A DNA stretch of 64,000 nt from Arthrobacter_H rhombi (GTDB taxonomy: Bacteria > Actinomycetota > Actinomycetes > Actinomycetales > Micrococcaceae): the NCBI RefSeq assembly GCF_039526245.1, contig NZ_BAAAIV010000025.1:1-64000 (forward strand), read 5' to 3'. The position numbers were made by a program, and so were the translations under genes. Shown in pieces: positions 41,531-49,389 of this stretch. Every line of letters begins with the position of its first letter. Position 1 is the first letter of the stretch. The notes beneath the pieces were generated by a model. It worked only from the letters and a program-made list of their open reading frames with translations, ran no database searches and was not told the DNA's origin.

Positions 41531-42214
41531 ATGGCCGAGCCCACCGTGCACCATGCCGCGGCCACCCCGGGCCGCGACACCGAAGCCAACTTCGAACGTC
41601 TTCGAGCCCTTCTGGCAGAGGCCCGTCGAGCGGGGGCCTACCTGCTGGTCACCCCGGAACTCTTCCTCACCGCCGAGGCCACTGCCGACGGTTCCCTGCT
41701 CCGTGAGCGTCTGCGGTGGATCGCCCGATCCGTTGGACTCGGGCTGATAGCCTCCACACCCGAGACCACGGATACGGCCACCTACATCGGGGCTGATTGG
41801 TGGGATGCCTCGGGGAACCTCGTGGCGCATGTGCGCAAGCACCGACTGGCAGGGTGGCAAGTGGCTCGTGGATTCGCTGCATGGACTGGTCGTCCGGAAC
41901 CCATTCTGACCAGTATGTATTCGGATTCGGGAATGGACCGTTCGGTGGCAGTGGTCTTCTCGGACGACGCTGCGGATCCCGCGTATGAGTACTATCTGCG
42001 CGACCACGGCGTGCGCACCGTCCTGGAGCTGGGACCCGCCTCAAGCCGGTCCGAGACCATCCCCCCGACGCCTGCCTGGGCACCCAAGCACACCGGGGTG
42101 CCCTTCCCGCAGGCCGGGCCGTTGCCCGAGCCGTTGTTGCGGCCGCTGCCCCACGGTGCAGATTCCTGGTGGGAGTCGGGGACGATTCGTCCGTCGGCCG
42201 GCTGGGGTTCCTGA
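41531..42214 (+). CDS. Nitrilase-superfamily-like protein lacking the catalytic cysteine
   Basis: A 227-residue protein with the outline of a carbon-nitrogen hydrolase domain. It has the candidate catalytic Glu43 (TPELFL) and Lys103 (VRKHRLAGW). At the place of the usual GVxxCYD motif it reads AVVFSDD, with Ser144 where Cys is expected; the protein contains no cysteine at all. It is also shorter than active family members (about 260-300). It is probably a pseudoenzyme or a diverged binding protein. A GGGAGG Shine-Dalgarno precedes ATG 41531. The C-terminal 45 residues are Pro-rich. Confidence 0.65.
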   Translation: MAEPTVHHAAATPGRDTEANFERLRALLAEARRAGAYLLVTPELFLTAEATADGSLLRERLRWIARSVGLGLIASTPETTDTATYIGADWWDASGNLVAHVRKHRLAGWQVARGFAAWTGRPEPILTSMYSDSGMDRSVAVVFSDDAADPAYEYYLRDHGVRTVLELGPASSRSETIPPTPAWAPKHTGVPFPQAGPLPEPLLRPLPHGADSWWESGTIRPSAGWGS

Positions 42215-42232
42215 CCCCCACCCGGGAATCGA

Positions 42233-44257
42233 TCAGTACGGTGGTTCGGCCGGCGGGGTGGGTGGCGCCTCGGGGGCCGGCCTGCGGGGATTGTCGCGGT
42301 CATCGGGGCGGTGGATGATCGGTGGCCCGTATCCGCCGGCGATTCGCTTCAGGCGGCGCTTCCGGGCGGCCTTCGCTGCACCCGTTTGGGCGTAGCGTCC
42401 TCGCAGCGGATCGGCGGTCGACGAATCGGGAACATCCAGGACCCGCCCCCACTCCCGCATCTGCAACGCCTCGTAGCGTCGGTACTCGATTTTCCCTGCC
42501 CGGGTATCCCGCAGCGGGGGCAGCGGGTTCTTCGGCGGCGGCCCTTCCCGGGCCCCGTCGACGGCATCCGTCTCGCCGGGATCGCCGTCCCCACGGCGGC
42601 GTGGATGGTAGGGCTGCGGTTCGACGGAGGGGATGCGCGATTCGGGATCCTCCGGCGGTGGCCGATGACCGTCGCCCTTGGGGGCACCCTCTCCCGCAGC
42701 TTGCCGGGGATCGGCAGCCGCCCAGGGCGCCGCAGGATAGAAGACCCGCTGGGTTCCGAACAGACTCGTGACCAGAGTTGTCCCGCCGGCGCGCTGTTCG
42801 ACCTCGATCAGGCCCAGCGACTTCAACCGGTGGCAGCGGTGACAACCGAAACGGATATTCGCAATATCCGTCCCACCGCCGTCCTGCCATTCCTCGGTGT
42901 GGTCGATCTCGCACGTCCTCAACGGGCCGGAACATCCAGGCGTCGTGCACGACCCGTCCCTGAACTGCAGAATCGCCCGCTGTGCCGCTGTTGGACGGTA
43001 TCGATCCCTGCCGAATTCCACCACCGCCCCGGTCACCGGGTCCGTGATCAGCCGCCACCACGTCTTGGCCGCCCGCATCAGGCGTGCCGCCGATTCCTGG
43101 TCAATGGGCCCACCACCCAGGAGCGTCGGGACCGGGGCTCCTGGTTCCAGCTCTGCGGTCGCGATGCTGTTGCCTTCCCTTGCGCCGATGGCCGAGGGAC
43201 CGTCGACCGCGGTGTCGTCGCAGCCCACGGGTCCGCCGGGCGTTCCGGGCAGCATGGTCGCCGGAATGGCGACAAACACCTCTGCCCCGACCGACTCCAG
43301 CCCCTGGCCGCGGGGCCCGTTGAGCACCATGTCGGTGAAGACGTCGGCACGCAGCTGGTCCATGGTCCGTTTCTCGGCCGAATCCTCCGCCGGTTGCGCT
43401 GAGGCGACGTCCCCTCCCGCCTCCCTCGCCGCCCGGTGGACTTCCGCGGCGGAGTCGGGGTCGGACTTGAGCAGCCGGGCCATCGCATCGAGTTTCGAGA
43501 AGATCGCCTGGCAACTGGCCGTCGGCAGGTATCCCGACAACCAGGACATGCCATCGGCCGCTTCTTCCACCGTGATCCGGCGATCGCGCAGCGCCGTCCG
43601 GGACCGTTTGGTGAAGGACAGGCCGTAGTACTTCTCCAAGACCTGGCGGCCGCGGGAACGCAGTTGCGCCGGCGACTTGCCCGGGGCAACGGCCAACATG
43701 TCCACACCGAAATCGCGTCGGTCGGTCCGTGCTGCCGCGGCGCGCCGGGCCATTTCCCGCTCCCAGGCTTCCCGGGTGGCCTCGTCGGCGTCCCGGCTGG
43801 GCAGCGCCAACGGCTCGGGGACGATGTGCTGGGTGTGCTCAAGGATCCGCTGGACATGGCTGCTGCCGATGCGGCCCAACGTGAGCGACTCGAGGACCTC
43901 GGGCATGTCCATGACGAGCGTTTCGGCCTGGACCAGGATCCTGTGTGCCTGGCCCGAGGAAAGGCCCGAGACCAAGGCGATCTCCATGGCTGCACTTTCC
44001 GTCGCCGCAAAGGACACCATCCGCCCGGTCCGCAGCGAGACCTGCATGCCCGGGTGGTCCTCCAGGGCCTCCAACCGCGGCGGAACAGCGCGTTGGGCCT
44101 CATCGTGCAACATCGCCGATGCCCTGAACTTCTCGGACTCGGCAAACCGCATCAACGCTTCGGCAGCCTGCAGGCGGGGCGAACCGGTCACCGATGCGCC
44201 GGCCACGCGGGTGAGCTTCCACCCGTTGACCTCGACCGACTCCGTGACCGCTTCCAT
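42233..44257 (-). CDS. DUF222 protein with C-terminal HNH nuclease motif (13E12-like)
   Basis: A 674-residue protein of the 13E12 repeat/DUF222 group that is multiplied in many actinobacterial genomes. The N-terminal half is the helical DUF222 region. An HNH motif lies at about residues 435-480: a CxxxxC pair (TTPGCSG) before EIDHTEEW, then a Cys/His pair in FGCHRCHRLK. The C-terminal 150 residues are polar and Pro/Arg-rich. The biological role is unproven. CAGAGT lies 6 nt before the ATG (leaderless type). No flanking repeats were seen. Confidence 0.85.
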   Translation of the reverse strand: MEAVTESVEVNGWKLTRVAGASVTGSPRLQAAEALMRFAESEKFRASAMLHDEAQRAVPPRLEALEDHPGMQVSLRTGRMVSFAATESAAMEIALVSGLSSGQAHRILVQAETLVMDMPEVLESLTLGRIGSSHVQRILEHTQHIVPEPLALPSRDADEATREAWEREMARRAAAARTDRRDFGVDMLAVAPGKSPAQLRSRGRQVLEKYYGLSFTKRSRTALRDRRITVEEAADGMSWLSGYLPTASCQAIFSKLDAMARLLKSDPDSAAEVHRAAREAGGDVASAQPAEDSAEKRTMDQLRADVFTDMVLNGPRGQGLESVGAEVFVAIPATMLPGTPGGPVGCDDTAVDGPSAIGAREGNSIATAELEPGAPVPTLLGGGPIDQESAARLMRAAKTWWRLITDPVTGAVVEFGRDRYRPTAAQRAILQFRDGSCTTPGCSGPLRTCEIDHTEEWQDGGGTDIANIRFGCHRCHRLKSLGLIEVEQRAGGTTLVTSLFGTQRVFYPAAPWAAADPRQAAGEGAPKGDGHRPPPEDPESRIPSVEPQPYHPRRRGDGDPGETDAVDGAREGPPPKNPLPPLRDTRAGKIEYRRYEALQMREWGRVLDVPDSSTADPLRGRYAQTGAAKAARKRRLKRIAGGYGPPIIHRPDDRDNPRRPAPEAPPTPPAEPPY

Positions 44258-44263
44258 GACCCC

Positions 44264-44269
44264 ACTCTG
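44264..44269 (-). promoter_or_regulatory. -10-like box (CAGAGT), leaderless-type
   Basis: CAGAGT on the minus strand, 6 nt before the ATG of the DUF222/HNH gene. Confidence 0.35.
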
Positions 44270-44403
44270 CCAGCTGCCCCCGACAGATGGGACGGGTGCC
44301 GGCGGACCGTGGACAACCCGGCTTCCCGGCAGCCGGTGAGGGGGAAGTGGAGCCCTGGGGAAGGCGGATCCGCGGTTCCCGGGCCCGAAGAATTCTTCGT
44401 CAG

Positions 44404-45216
44404 CTAGATGGCTTCCCCGGCCAGGAACCGCTCGATCACCCGGGCCACCCCGTCGTCGTGCAGGGAGCCCGTGATGCGACCGGCGGCCTGCTTGGCCAGC
44501 GGGTGCCCGGAGTCCACGGCGTAGCCGCGCCCGGCCCAGGCGAGCATCTGTACATCGTTGGGCATGTCGCCGAAGGCCAGCACGTCCTCGGCACCGATCC
44601 CCAGCCCGCCGGCGTATTCGGCCAGGGTGACTGCCTTGTTGACCTCGGGGTGCGCCATTTCCAGCAGGGCCACCCCCGGCGCCGAATGCGTGACGGACAC
44701 CAGCGTGTCGATGTCCGGCTCCACCAGCGACTGGAAGGTCTCGGCGTCGAGGCGGGTGGTCTTGGCCAGGAGCTTGACCACCCCTTCGGCGTCCAGCTGC
44801 GCGGGTTCAAAGGCCCCCTCGACGATGCCGGGCAGCCGGATCGCGGTGGCATCCCCGTCCAGGAATCCCGGTTCGAGCAGCAGGCCGGTCAACGTCTCGG
44901 CGGCAAAGACCGCCCCGGGTTCGCGGTCCGTGATGCGGCGCTGGACCTCGCCGACGGTGTCGCCGGAAATGGTGTGGCTGGCCAGGATGCGTTCGGCCTC
45001 GAGGTCGTAGACCAGTGCACCGTTGGAACAGATGACCGTGCCCAGGTGGCCGAAGGCCCGTTGCACGGGGGTCAGCCAGCGGAAGGGCCTGCCGGTGACG
45101 AAGACGACGTGCAGCCCCGCCTCGCGGGCGGCGGCGAAGGCAGCGACGGTCCGGGCGGAAATGGTGTCGTCGCGGTGCAGGATGGTGCCGTCGAGGTCAC
45201 TGGCGATCAGGCGCAT
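44404..45216 (-). CDS. Cof-type HAD-IIB phosphatase
   Basis: A 270-residue HAD phosphatase with motif I ASDLDGTILHRDD at the N-terminus, motif II VTGRPF, and the C-terminal GDMPNDVQML motif. It is the second Cof-type enzyme of the window and only distantly similar to the one at 18.7 kb. It follows the PfkB sugar kinase by 27 nt, so a sugar phosphate is a reasonable substrate guess. Confidence 0.85.
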   Translation of the reverse strand: MRLIASDLDGTILHRDDTISARTVAAFAAAREAGLHVVFVTGRPFRWLTPVQRAFGHLGTVICSNGALVYDLEAERILASHTISGDTVGEVQRRITDREPGAVFAAETLTGLLLEPGFLDGDATAIRLPGIVEGAFEPAQLDAEGVVKLLAKTTRLDAETFQSLVEPDIDTLVSVTHSAPGVALLEMAHPEVNKAVTLAEYAGGLGIGAEDVLAFGDMPNDVQMLAWAGRGYAVDSGHPLAKQAAGRITGSLHDDGVARVIERFLAGEAI

Positions 45217-45243
45217 GGCGGGAAGGGGCCCGTGGGGGCCGGG

Positions 45244-46158
45244 TCAGGAGATCTCGTCGCGGCGCGGCGGGTTGGCGCCGGGCCGCGAGACGGTGACAGC
45301 GGCGGCCCGGGTTGCGTACTCCAGGACCTCGCGCAGCTGTCCCGGCGTCAGGGCGTGGAGGGCCTCGCGGCGGGCAGCACCGACCAGTTCACGGTCCACC
45401 AGCGCTGACAGCAGGGCCGACATGTACGAATCACCGGCGCCCACGGTGTCCGCCACATCCACCAACGGTGCCTTGGCCTCGGCAACGCCGGCGGCGACCA
45501 CGCCGCGCGAGCCCCCGGAACCGTAGGTGGCGATGACCACTGCGGGGCCCAGGGCCAGCCACGCCTGGACGCTGTCCTCGACGCTGCGCCCGGGGTAGAG
45601 CCACTGCAGGTCCGAATCGCTGGCCCGGACCACATCGCTCAGCGCCACGAAGCGCTCGAACTGCTCGATGGCCTCCTCGTGGTGGGAGACGAAGCTGGGG
45701 CGCACGTTCGGATCGTAGGAGATGGTCGCATGCGGGCGGGCGCGCTCGATCGCGGCCAGCACGGTGGCGGCGCCGGGTTCGAGCACGGTGGCGATGGAGC
45801 CGGTGTGCACCAGCTGCGAGTCGGCCAGCACCGAGGAGGTCGAGGGGTCGAAGGCCGACAGGTCCCAGACCATGTCGAACTCGTAGGTCGCCGCACCGAC
45901 GGGGTCCAGTGTGCCGTGCGCGGTGGAGGTCGGCAGGGCGTCGGGGGCCAGGACCTCCTGCACGTCGTTGGAGCGCAGATGCTCGTGGATCATGCGCCCG
46001 TACTCGTCATCGCCGTAACGGCCGACGAAGGACACCGGATGGCCCAACCGGGCCAATCCCACGGCCACGTTCATCGGGCTGCCCCCGACGTAGGCCTGGG
46101 GCGCGGCAATGCCGCCGGACAGCACGTCAACGAGGGCTTCGCCCATTACAGTCAGCAC
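45244..46158 (-). CDS. PfkB-family carbohydrate kinase (fructokinase-like)
   Basis: A 304-residue ribokinase-fold sugar kinase. The N-terminal substrate region is GGSPMNVAVGLARLG (about 26-40). The C-terminal signature with catalytic Asp is DTVGAGDSYMSALL (about 235-248). The overall pattern is closest to fructokinases. The GTG at 46158 is used as start because TAAGGT ends 6 nt before it; the next ATG is 12 nt further in. It lies upstream of the Cof phosphatase. Confidence 0.88.
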   Translation of the reverse strand: MLTVMGEALVDVLSGGIAAPQAYVGGSPMNVAVGLARLGHPVSFVGRYGDDEYGRMIHEHLRSNDVQEVLAPDALPTSTAHGTLDPVGAATYEFDMVWDLSAFDPSTSSVLADSQLVHTGSIATVLEPGAATVLAAIERARPHATISYDPNVRPSFVSHHEEAIEQFERFVALSDVVRASDSDLQWLYPGRSVEDSVQAWLALGPAVVIATYGSGGSRGVVAAGVAEAKAPLVDVADTVGAGDSYMSALLSALVDRELVGAARREALHALTPGQLREVLEYATRAAAVTVSRPGANPPRRDEIS

Positions 46159-46164
46159 TACTCA

Positions 46165-46170
46165 ACCTTA
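46165..46170 (-). promoter_or_regulatory. -10 box (TAAGGT), leaderless-type
   Basis: TAAGGT on the minus strand, 6 nt before the GTG of the sugar kinase gene. Confidence 0.5.
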
Positions 46171-46238
46171 CCTGTGGTCGTTCCGGACGAGCCCGTCCGC
46201 TTCGTCCCGGCGTCCAGCCCGCCCGGGTTCGGGTCCTG

Positions 46239-47066
46239 CTAGGCCGGGACCGCGAGTTCCGCCAGCGCCACCAGGCAAGCATCCCACGCAGTGGTTCCCG
46301 GGGTGATCAGCGCATAGTGGTCCCCGGTGGTGAAGACCATCCGCGCCGGGTCGCCCTGGGCCCGGGCCGCGTCGGTGTAGGCGCGGGAGAGCGCCGAGGG
46401 CACGTCGGCGTCGGATTTGCCGTGCAGGGCGATCACCGGGACCCCGATGGGGAGCATCCGCACCGGGTCGGCCAGCTGCCAGCGCCGGGGGTCCTCCTCG
46501 TTCGTGGCCCCCATGAGCTTCAGCGCAGCCGAGTGGCTGAGCTTGAGCCAGTTCGCCATCCACAGTTCCAGCACGCCGGCCTGGCTGACCACCCCGGCGA
46601 CCTTCACCGCGGGTCCGGCACCCGGCGCCCCGGCGGGCAGCTTGTGCCGACCGGCGGCCCAGGTGCCCAGGTGGCCTCCCGCGGAATGACCGAGCACGAC
46701 GACGTTGCCCGGTTCCAGCCCCGCAGCTGCCAGGGCAGGGCCCAGGGCATCGATGCCGGCCGCGACGTCCTCGAAGGTCTGCGGCCAGCCCCCGGAGTCG
46801 GGGCCGGGCACCTCGGCGTCGGTGGTCCTGCGGTACTCCAGGTTCCACACCACCCAGCCGCGGCGGACCAGGTCATCGGCCAGCGGACGGCCCAGCGACG
46901 CATCGTAGGTGTCGCGCCAGAAGCCACCGTGCAGGATGACGATGACCCCGGGCAAACGCCGTTCGGTGGGGACATACAGTTCGGCGTATTGGCTGGGGTT
47001 CGGTCCGTAGTGGTGGACCGCATCGGGTGCGCGGGCGGGCCGGGCGGCGTCGTCGTTCTCTGTCAT
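46239..47066 (-). CDS. Alpha/beta hydrolase (BD-FAE/esterase-lipase-like)
   Basis: A 275-residue alpha/beta hydrolase with the oxyanion motif LHGGFWRD (about 46-53) and the nucleophile elbow GHSAGGHL (about 124-131). The C-terminal His is in GDHYALI. This pattern fits the hormone-sensitive-lipase/kynurenine formamidase-like esterases. ATG 47066 lies 4 nt after the stop of the enoyl-CoA hydratase gene, so both form one unit. Substrate unknown. Confidence 0.82.
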   Translation of the reverse strand: MTENDDAARPARAPDAVHHYGPNPSQYAELYVPTERRLPGVIVILHGGFWRDTYDASLGRPLADDLVRRGWVVWNLEYRRTTDAEVPGPDSGGWPQTFEDVAAGIDALGPALAAAGLEPGNVVVLGHSAGGHLGTWAAGRHKLPAGAPGAGPAVKVAGVVSQAGVLELWMANWLKLSHSAALKLMGATNEEDPRRWQLADPVRMLPIGVPVIALHGKSDADVPSALSRAYTDAARAQGDPARMVFTTGDHYALITPGTTAWDACLVALAELAVPA

Positions 47067-47070
47067 GGTC

Positions 47071-47880
47071 TCAGCGCCCCGGGAAGGCGGGGGTCTCCTT
47101 CGCCAGGAACGCAGCACGGCCCACGACGGAATCCTCGGTGGCGAACGCCTCGCGGAAGCTCTCCACCTCGGCCTCGAGCCCGGCGGCGACGGGGAGCCCG
47201 TTGATCCGGTTCAGCGCCCGCTTGGTGTTGTCGACCGAGGTGGGCGCCTTGGCGGCGATCTCCTCGATGGTGGCCTTTGCCGCGGCAAGCAGGGCGTCGG
47301 CGTCGTCGAAGAGGGCGTTGGCCAGGCCGATGCGCAGCGCCTCGGCCGCGTCGATCCGGCGTCCGGTGTAGATCAGTTCGCGGGCCTGGCCCAGGCCGAC
47401 CCGCTGTTGCAGGCGCACCGAACCGCCGAAACCGGGCACCAGGCCCAGGTTGACCTCCGGCTGGCCGAAGCTGGCGCGGCCGCTGGCGTAGATGAAGTCG
47501 CAGGCCAGCGCGAGTTCGCAGCCGCCGCCGAGCGCGAAACCGTTGACCGCGGCGATCACCGGGACGGGCAGTGCCTCGAGCCGGGTGGTGACCGTGTGCA
47601 TCTGGCGGGCGTAGGCCTCGGCAGCATCCGGGCTCATGGAGTTCATCTCACGGATGTCGGCACCGGCGACGAACGACTTGGTCCCGGCCCCGGTGAGCAC
47701 GATGCCGCGGATCGGCCAGTTCCCGTCGACGCCCACCTCAGCCAGCGTGCCGGTGAGGTCCAACAGGTCCTGCACGACGGCGGATGCCAGGGCGTTCATG
47801 GCCTCCGGTCGGTTGACGGTCACCACCAGGGCGGCGCCGTCCTGCTCCACGAGCAACGTGTCGTAGCGGGCGAATTCCAT
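47071..47880 (-). CDS. Enoyl-CoA hydratase/isomerase family protein
   Basis: A 269-residue crotonase-fold protein. The oxyanion-hole segment AGADIREM and the two catalytic glutamates (in GGGCELALACD and FGQPEVNLGLVPGFGG) are present, so it should be a genuine hydratase of trans-2-enoyl-CoA in fatty-acid or branched-chain degradation. ATG 47880 has an AAAGGAAG Shine-Dalgarno, better than an in-frame start at 47904. Confidence 0.9.
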   Translation of the reverse strand: MEFARYDTLLVEQDGAALVVTVNRPEAMNALASAVVQDLLDLTGTLAEVGVDGNWPIRGIVLTGAGTKSFVAGADIREMNSMSPDAAEAYARQMHTVTTRLEALPVPVIAAVNGFALGGGCELALACDFIYASGRASFGQPEVNLGLVPGFGGSVRLQQRVGLGQARELIYTGRRIDAAEALRIGLANALFDDADALLAAAKATIEEIAAKAPTSVDNTKRALNRINGLPVAAGLEAEVESFREAFATEDSVVGRAAFLAKETPAFPGR

Positions 47881-47937
47881 AGGTGCTTCCTTTCGGGTCG
47901 TCATCGACCAGCGCTCGGCGCCAGTTCCACCAGCATG

Positions 47938-49203
47938 TCAGAGTCGCGGCGGATGCTGGCGGAACTTGCGGAATTGGTTCAGCGAGGTGAGCGCGATGTA
48001 CCAGAGCCTACGGGGGTCCCGTTCGGCACGGTAGAGCAACGGGTTGGCGACGCGGTGGGCGCGCATCAGTGCCCTGGCCTTCTCGCCGACGGGGCCGCGC
48101 AGGTGCCGGCGCAGCAACGCCAGCGGCAGCACCGTGTACAGGATGTGGTCGGTGGCCACCACGGGAGGCGCGTCGGGCGCGGCAGCGGGCAGCGCCCCGT
48201 CGTCGTACTGCTCCCCGAGGTATTCGCGCACGTAGAACCGGGCGGCGTTGTACCCGGCCGCGGTGACGTAGTAGTGGTTGCGGCCCAGCCGGGGGTTGAG
48301 CTCGAAGAACTTCACGACGCCGTCGCGGGGGTCCAGCTTGGCGTCGAACATGGAGAAGCCGGTCCAGCCCAGGTGCTCCAGGATGCGCCGTCCCTGGTCG
48401 ATGAACCCGGCGTTGACCCCGGTGACGATGCCCGCCGAGTTGCCCAGCACCAGCGGGGCGTGTTCCTCCACGACGACCTCGCCGTAGGCGGCGAAGCGCA
48501 CGCGGGCGTCGCGGTCGGAGTAGAACGTGCACAGGCGCATGTTGGTGTCCCCGCCGGGGATGAGTTCCTGCAGGATGAACTTGCTGGTGTAGCCGGAGGC
48601 GCGGATGCGCGCGAGCAGGTCATCGAGCTCGTCGGCGGTGGCGATGGTGTGGACCTTCTGCTTGCCGGCGAACTTGGCGTGCACCCAGGCGCTGCTGTCG
48701 GCCGGCTTGCCGATGAGCGGGAAGGGCAGTTCGGCCGGCAGCGGGCGCGGGGCCACCGGATCGTAGATCACGGTCAGCGGGTGGGGGATGTCCAGTTCGG
48801 CACAGAGCGCGTAGAAGTTCTGCTTCAGGGCGGCCCGCTCGATGGTGGCGGTGTCCGGGTAGGGGATGGCGTACCAGGGCGCCAGCTGATCGCGGTGGGT
48901 GGTGATGATCCCGATCTGCAGGTCCAGCGAGCCGCAGAGCAGCAGCGGGCGGGGGGTGGCCCCGTCGCCGGTCAGCTCCCGCGCCAGGGCCACCAGGTGC
49001 TCGACGACGGCTGCCGCGTCGGTCATGGTGCCCGCCGGGCGGACATCGACGGCCACCGAGTGCTCCAGCACGCCGTTGCTGCCGGCGGGCACCGCGACGC
49101 TGACGGCCCCGTAGGCCTCGTGGAACTCGCGGGCGAGCGAGTACGTGCCGATGTCCCCGCCGAGGATGACCGGGACGAACGGCTGTGAATCCGGGATGCG
49201 CAT
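47938..49203 (-). CDS. ATP-grasp carboxylate-amine ligase
   Basis: A 421-residue ATP-grasp enzyme. It has an N-terminal preATP-grasp fold (ILGGDIGTYSLAREFHEAYG), the ATP-binding lysine region FPLIGKPADSS and the metal site FFELNPRLGRNHYYV (about 280-294). It resembles the carboxylate-amine ligases that include D-aspartate ligase, which makes the peptidoglycan cross-bridge in Enterococcus. An amide-bond-forming role in the cell wall is possible but not shown. ATG 49203 is chosen because TAGATT ends 7 nt upstream; the TTG at 49212 lies inside that gap. Confidence 0.8.
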   Translation of the reverse strand: MRIPDSQPFVPVILGGDIGTYSLAREFHEAYGAVSVAVPAGSNGVLEHSVAVDVRPAGTMTDAAAVVEHLVALARELTGDGATPRPLLLCGSLDLQIGIITTHRDQLAPWYAIPYPDTATIERAALKQNFYALCAELDIPHPLTVIYDPVAPRPLPAELPFPLIGKPADSSAWVHAKFAGKQKVHTIATADELDDLLARIRASGYTSKFILQELIPGGDTNMRLCTFYSDRDARVRFAAYGEVVVEEHAPLVLGNSAGIVTGVNAGFIDQGRRILEHLGWTGFSMFDAKLDPRDGVVKFFELNPRLGRNHYYVTAAGYNAARFYVREYLGEQYDDGALPAAAPDAPPVVATDHILYTVLPLALLRRHLRGPVGEKARALMRAHRVANPLLYRAERDPRRLWYIALTSLNQFRKFRQHPPRL

Positions 49204-49210
49204 GACGTCC

Positions 49211-49216
49211 AATCTA
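49211..49216 (-). promoter_or_regulatory. -10 box (TAGATT), leaderless-type
   Basis: TAGATT on the minus strand, 7 nt before the ATG of the ATP-grasp ligase gene. Confidence 0.5.
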
Positions 49217-49389
49217 TCGGGACCGGCCCCGCGCGCCGAACCGGGCCCACCCGGGGACCCGAACCACTAGGCAAGAAGTGGGTTGTGCAGCACAATGTCC
49301 AGAGGCAACCAGTTTGCCGCCCGGCTGCGCCGGACCATCACCTTGCACCCGCCGACCGGCGGCCCGTCCATTTTCGGAAGGCACGTTCC

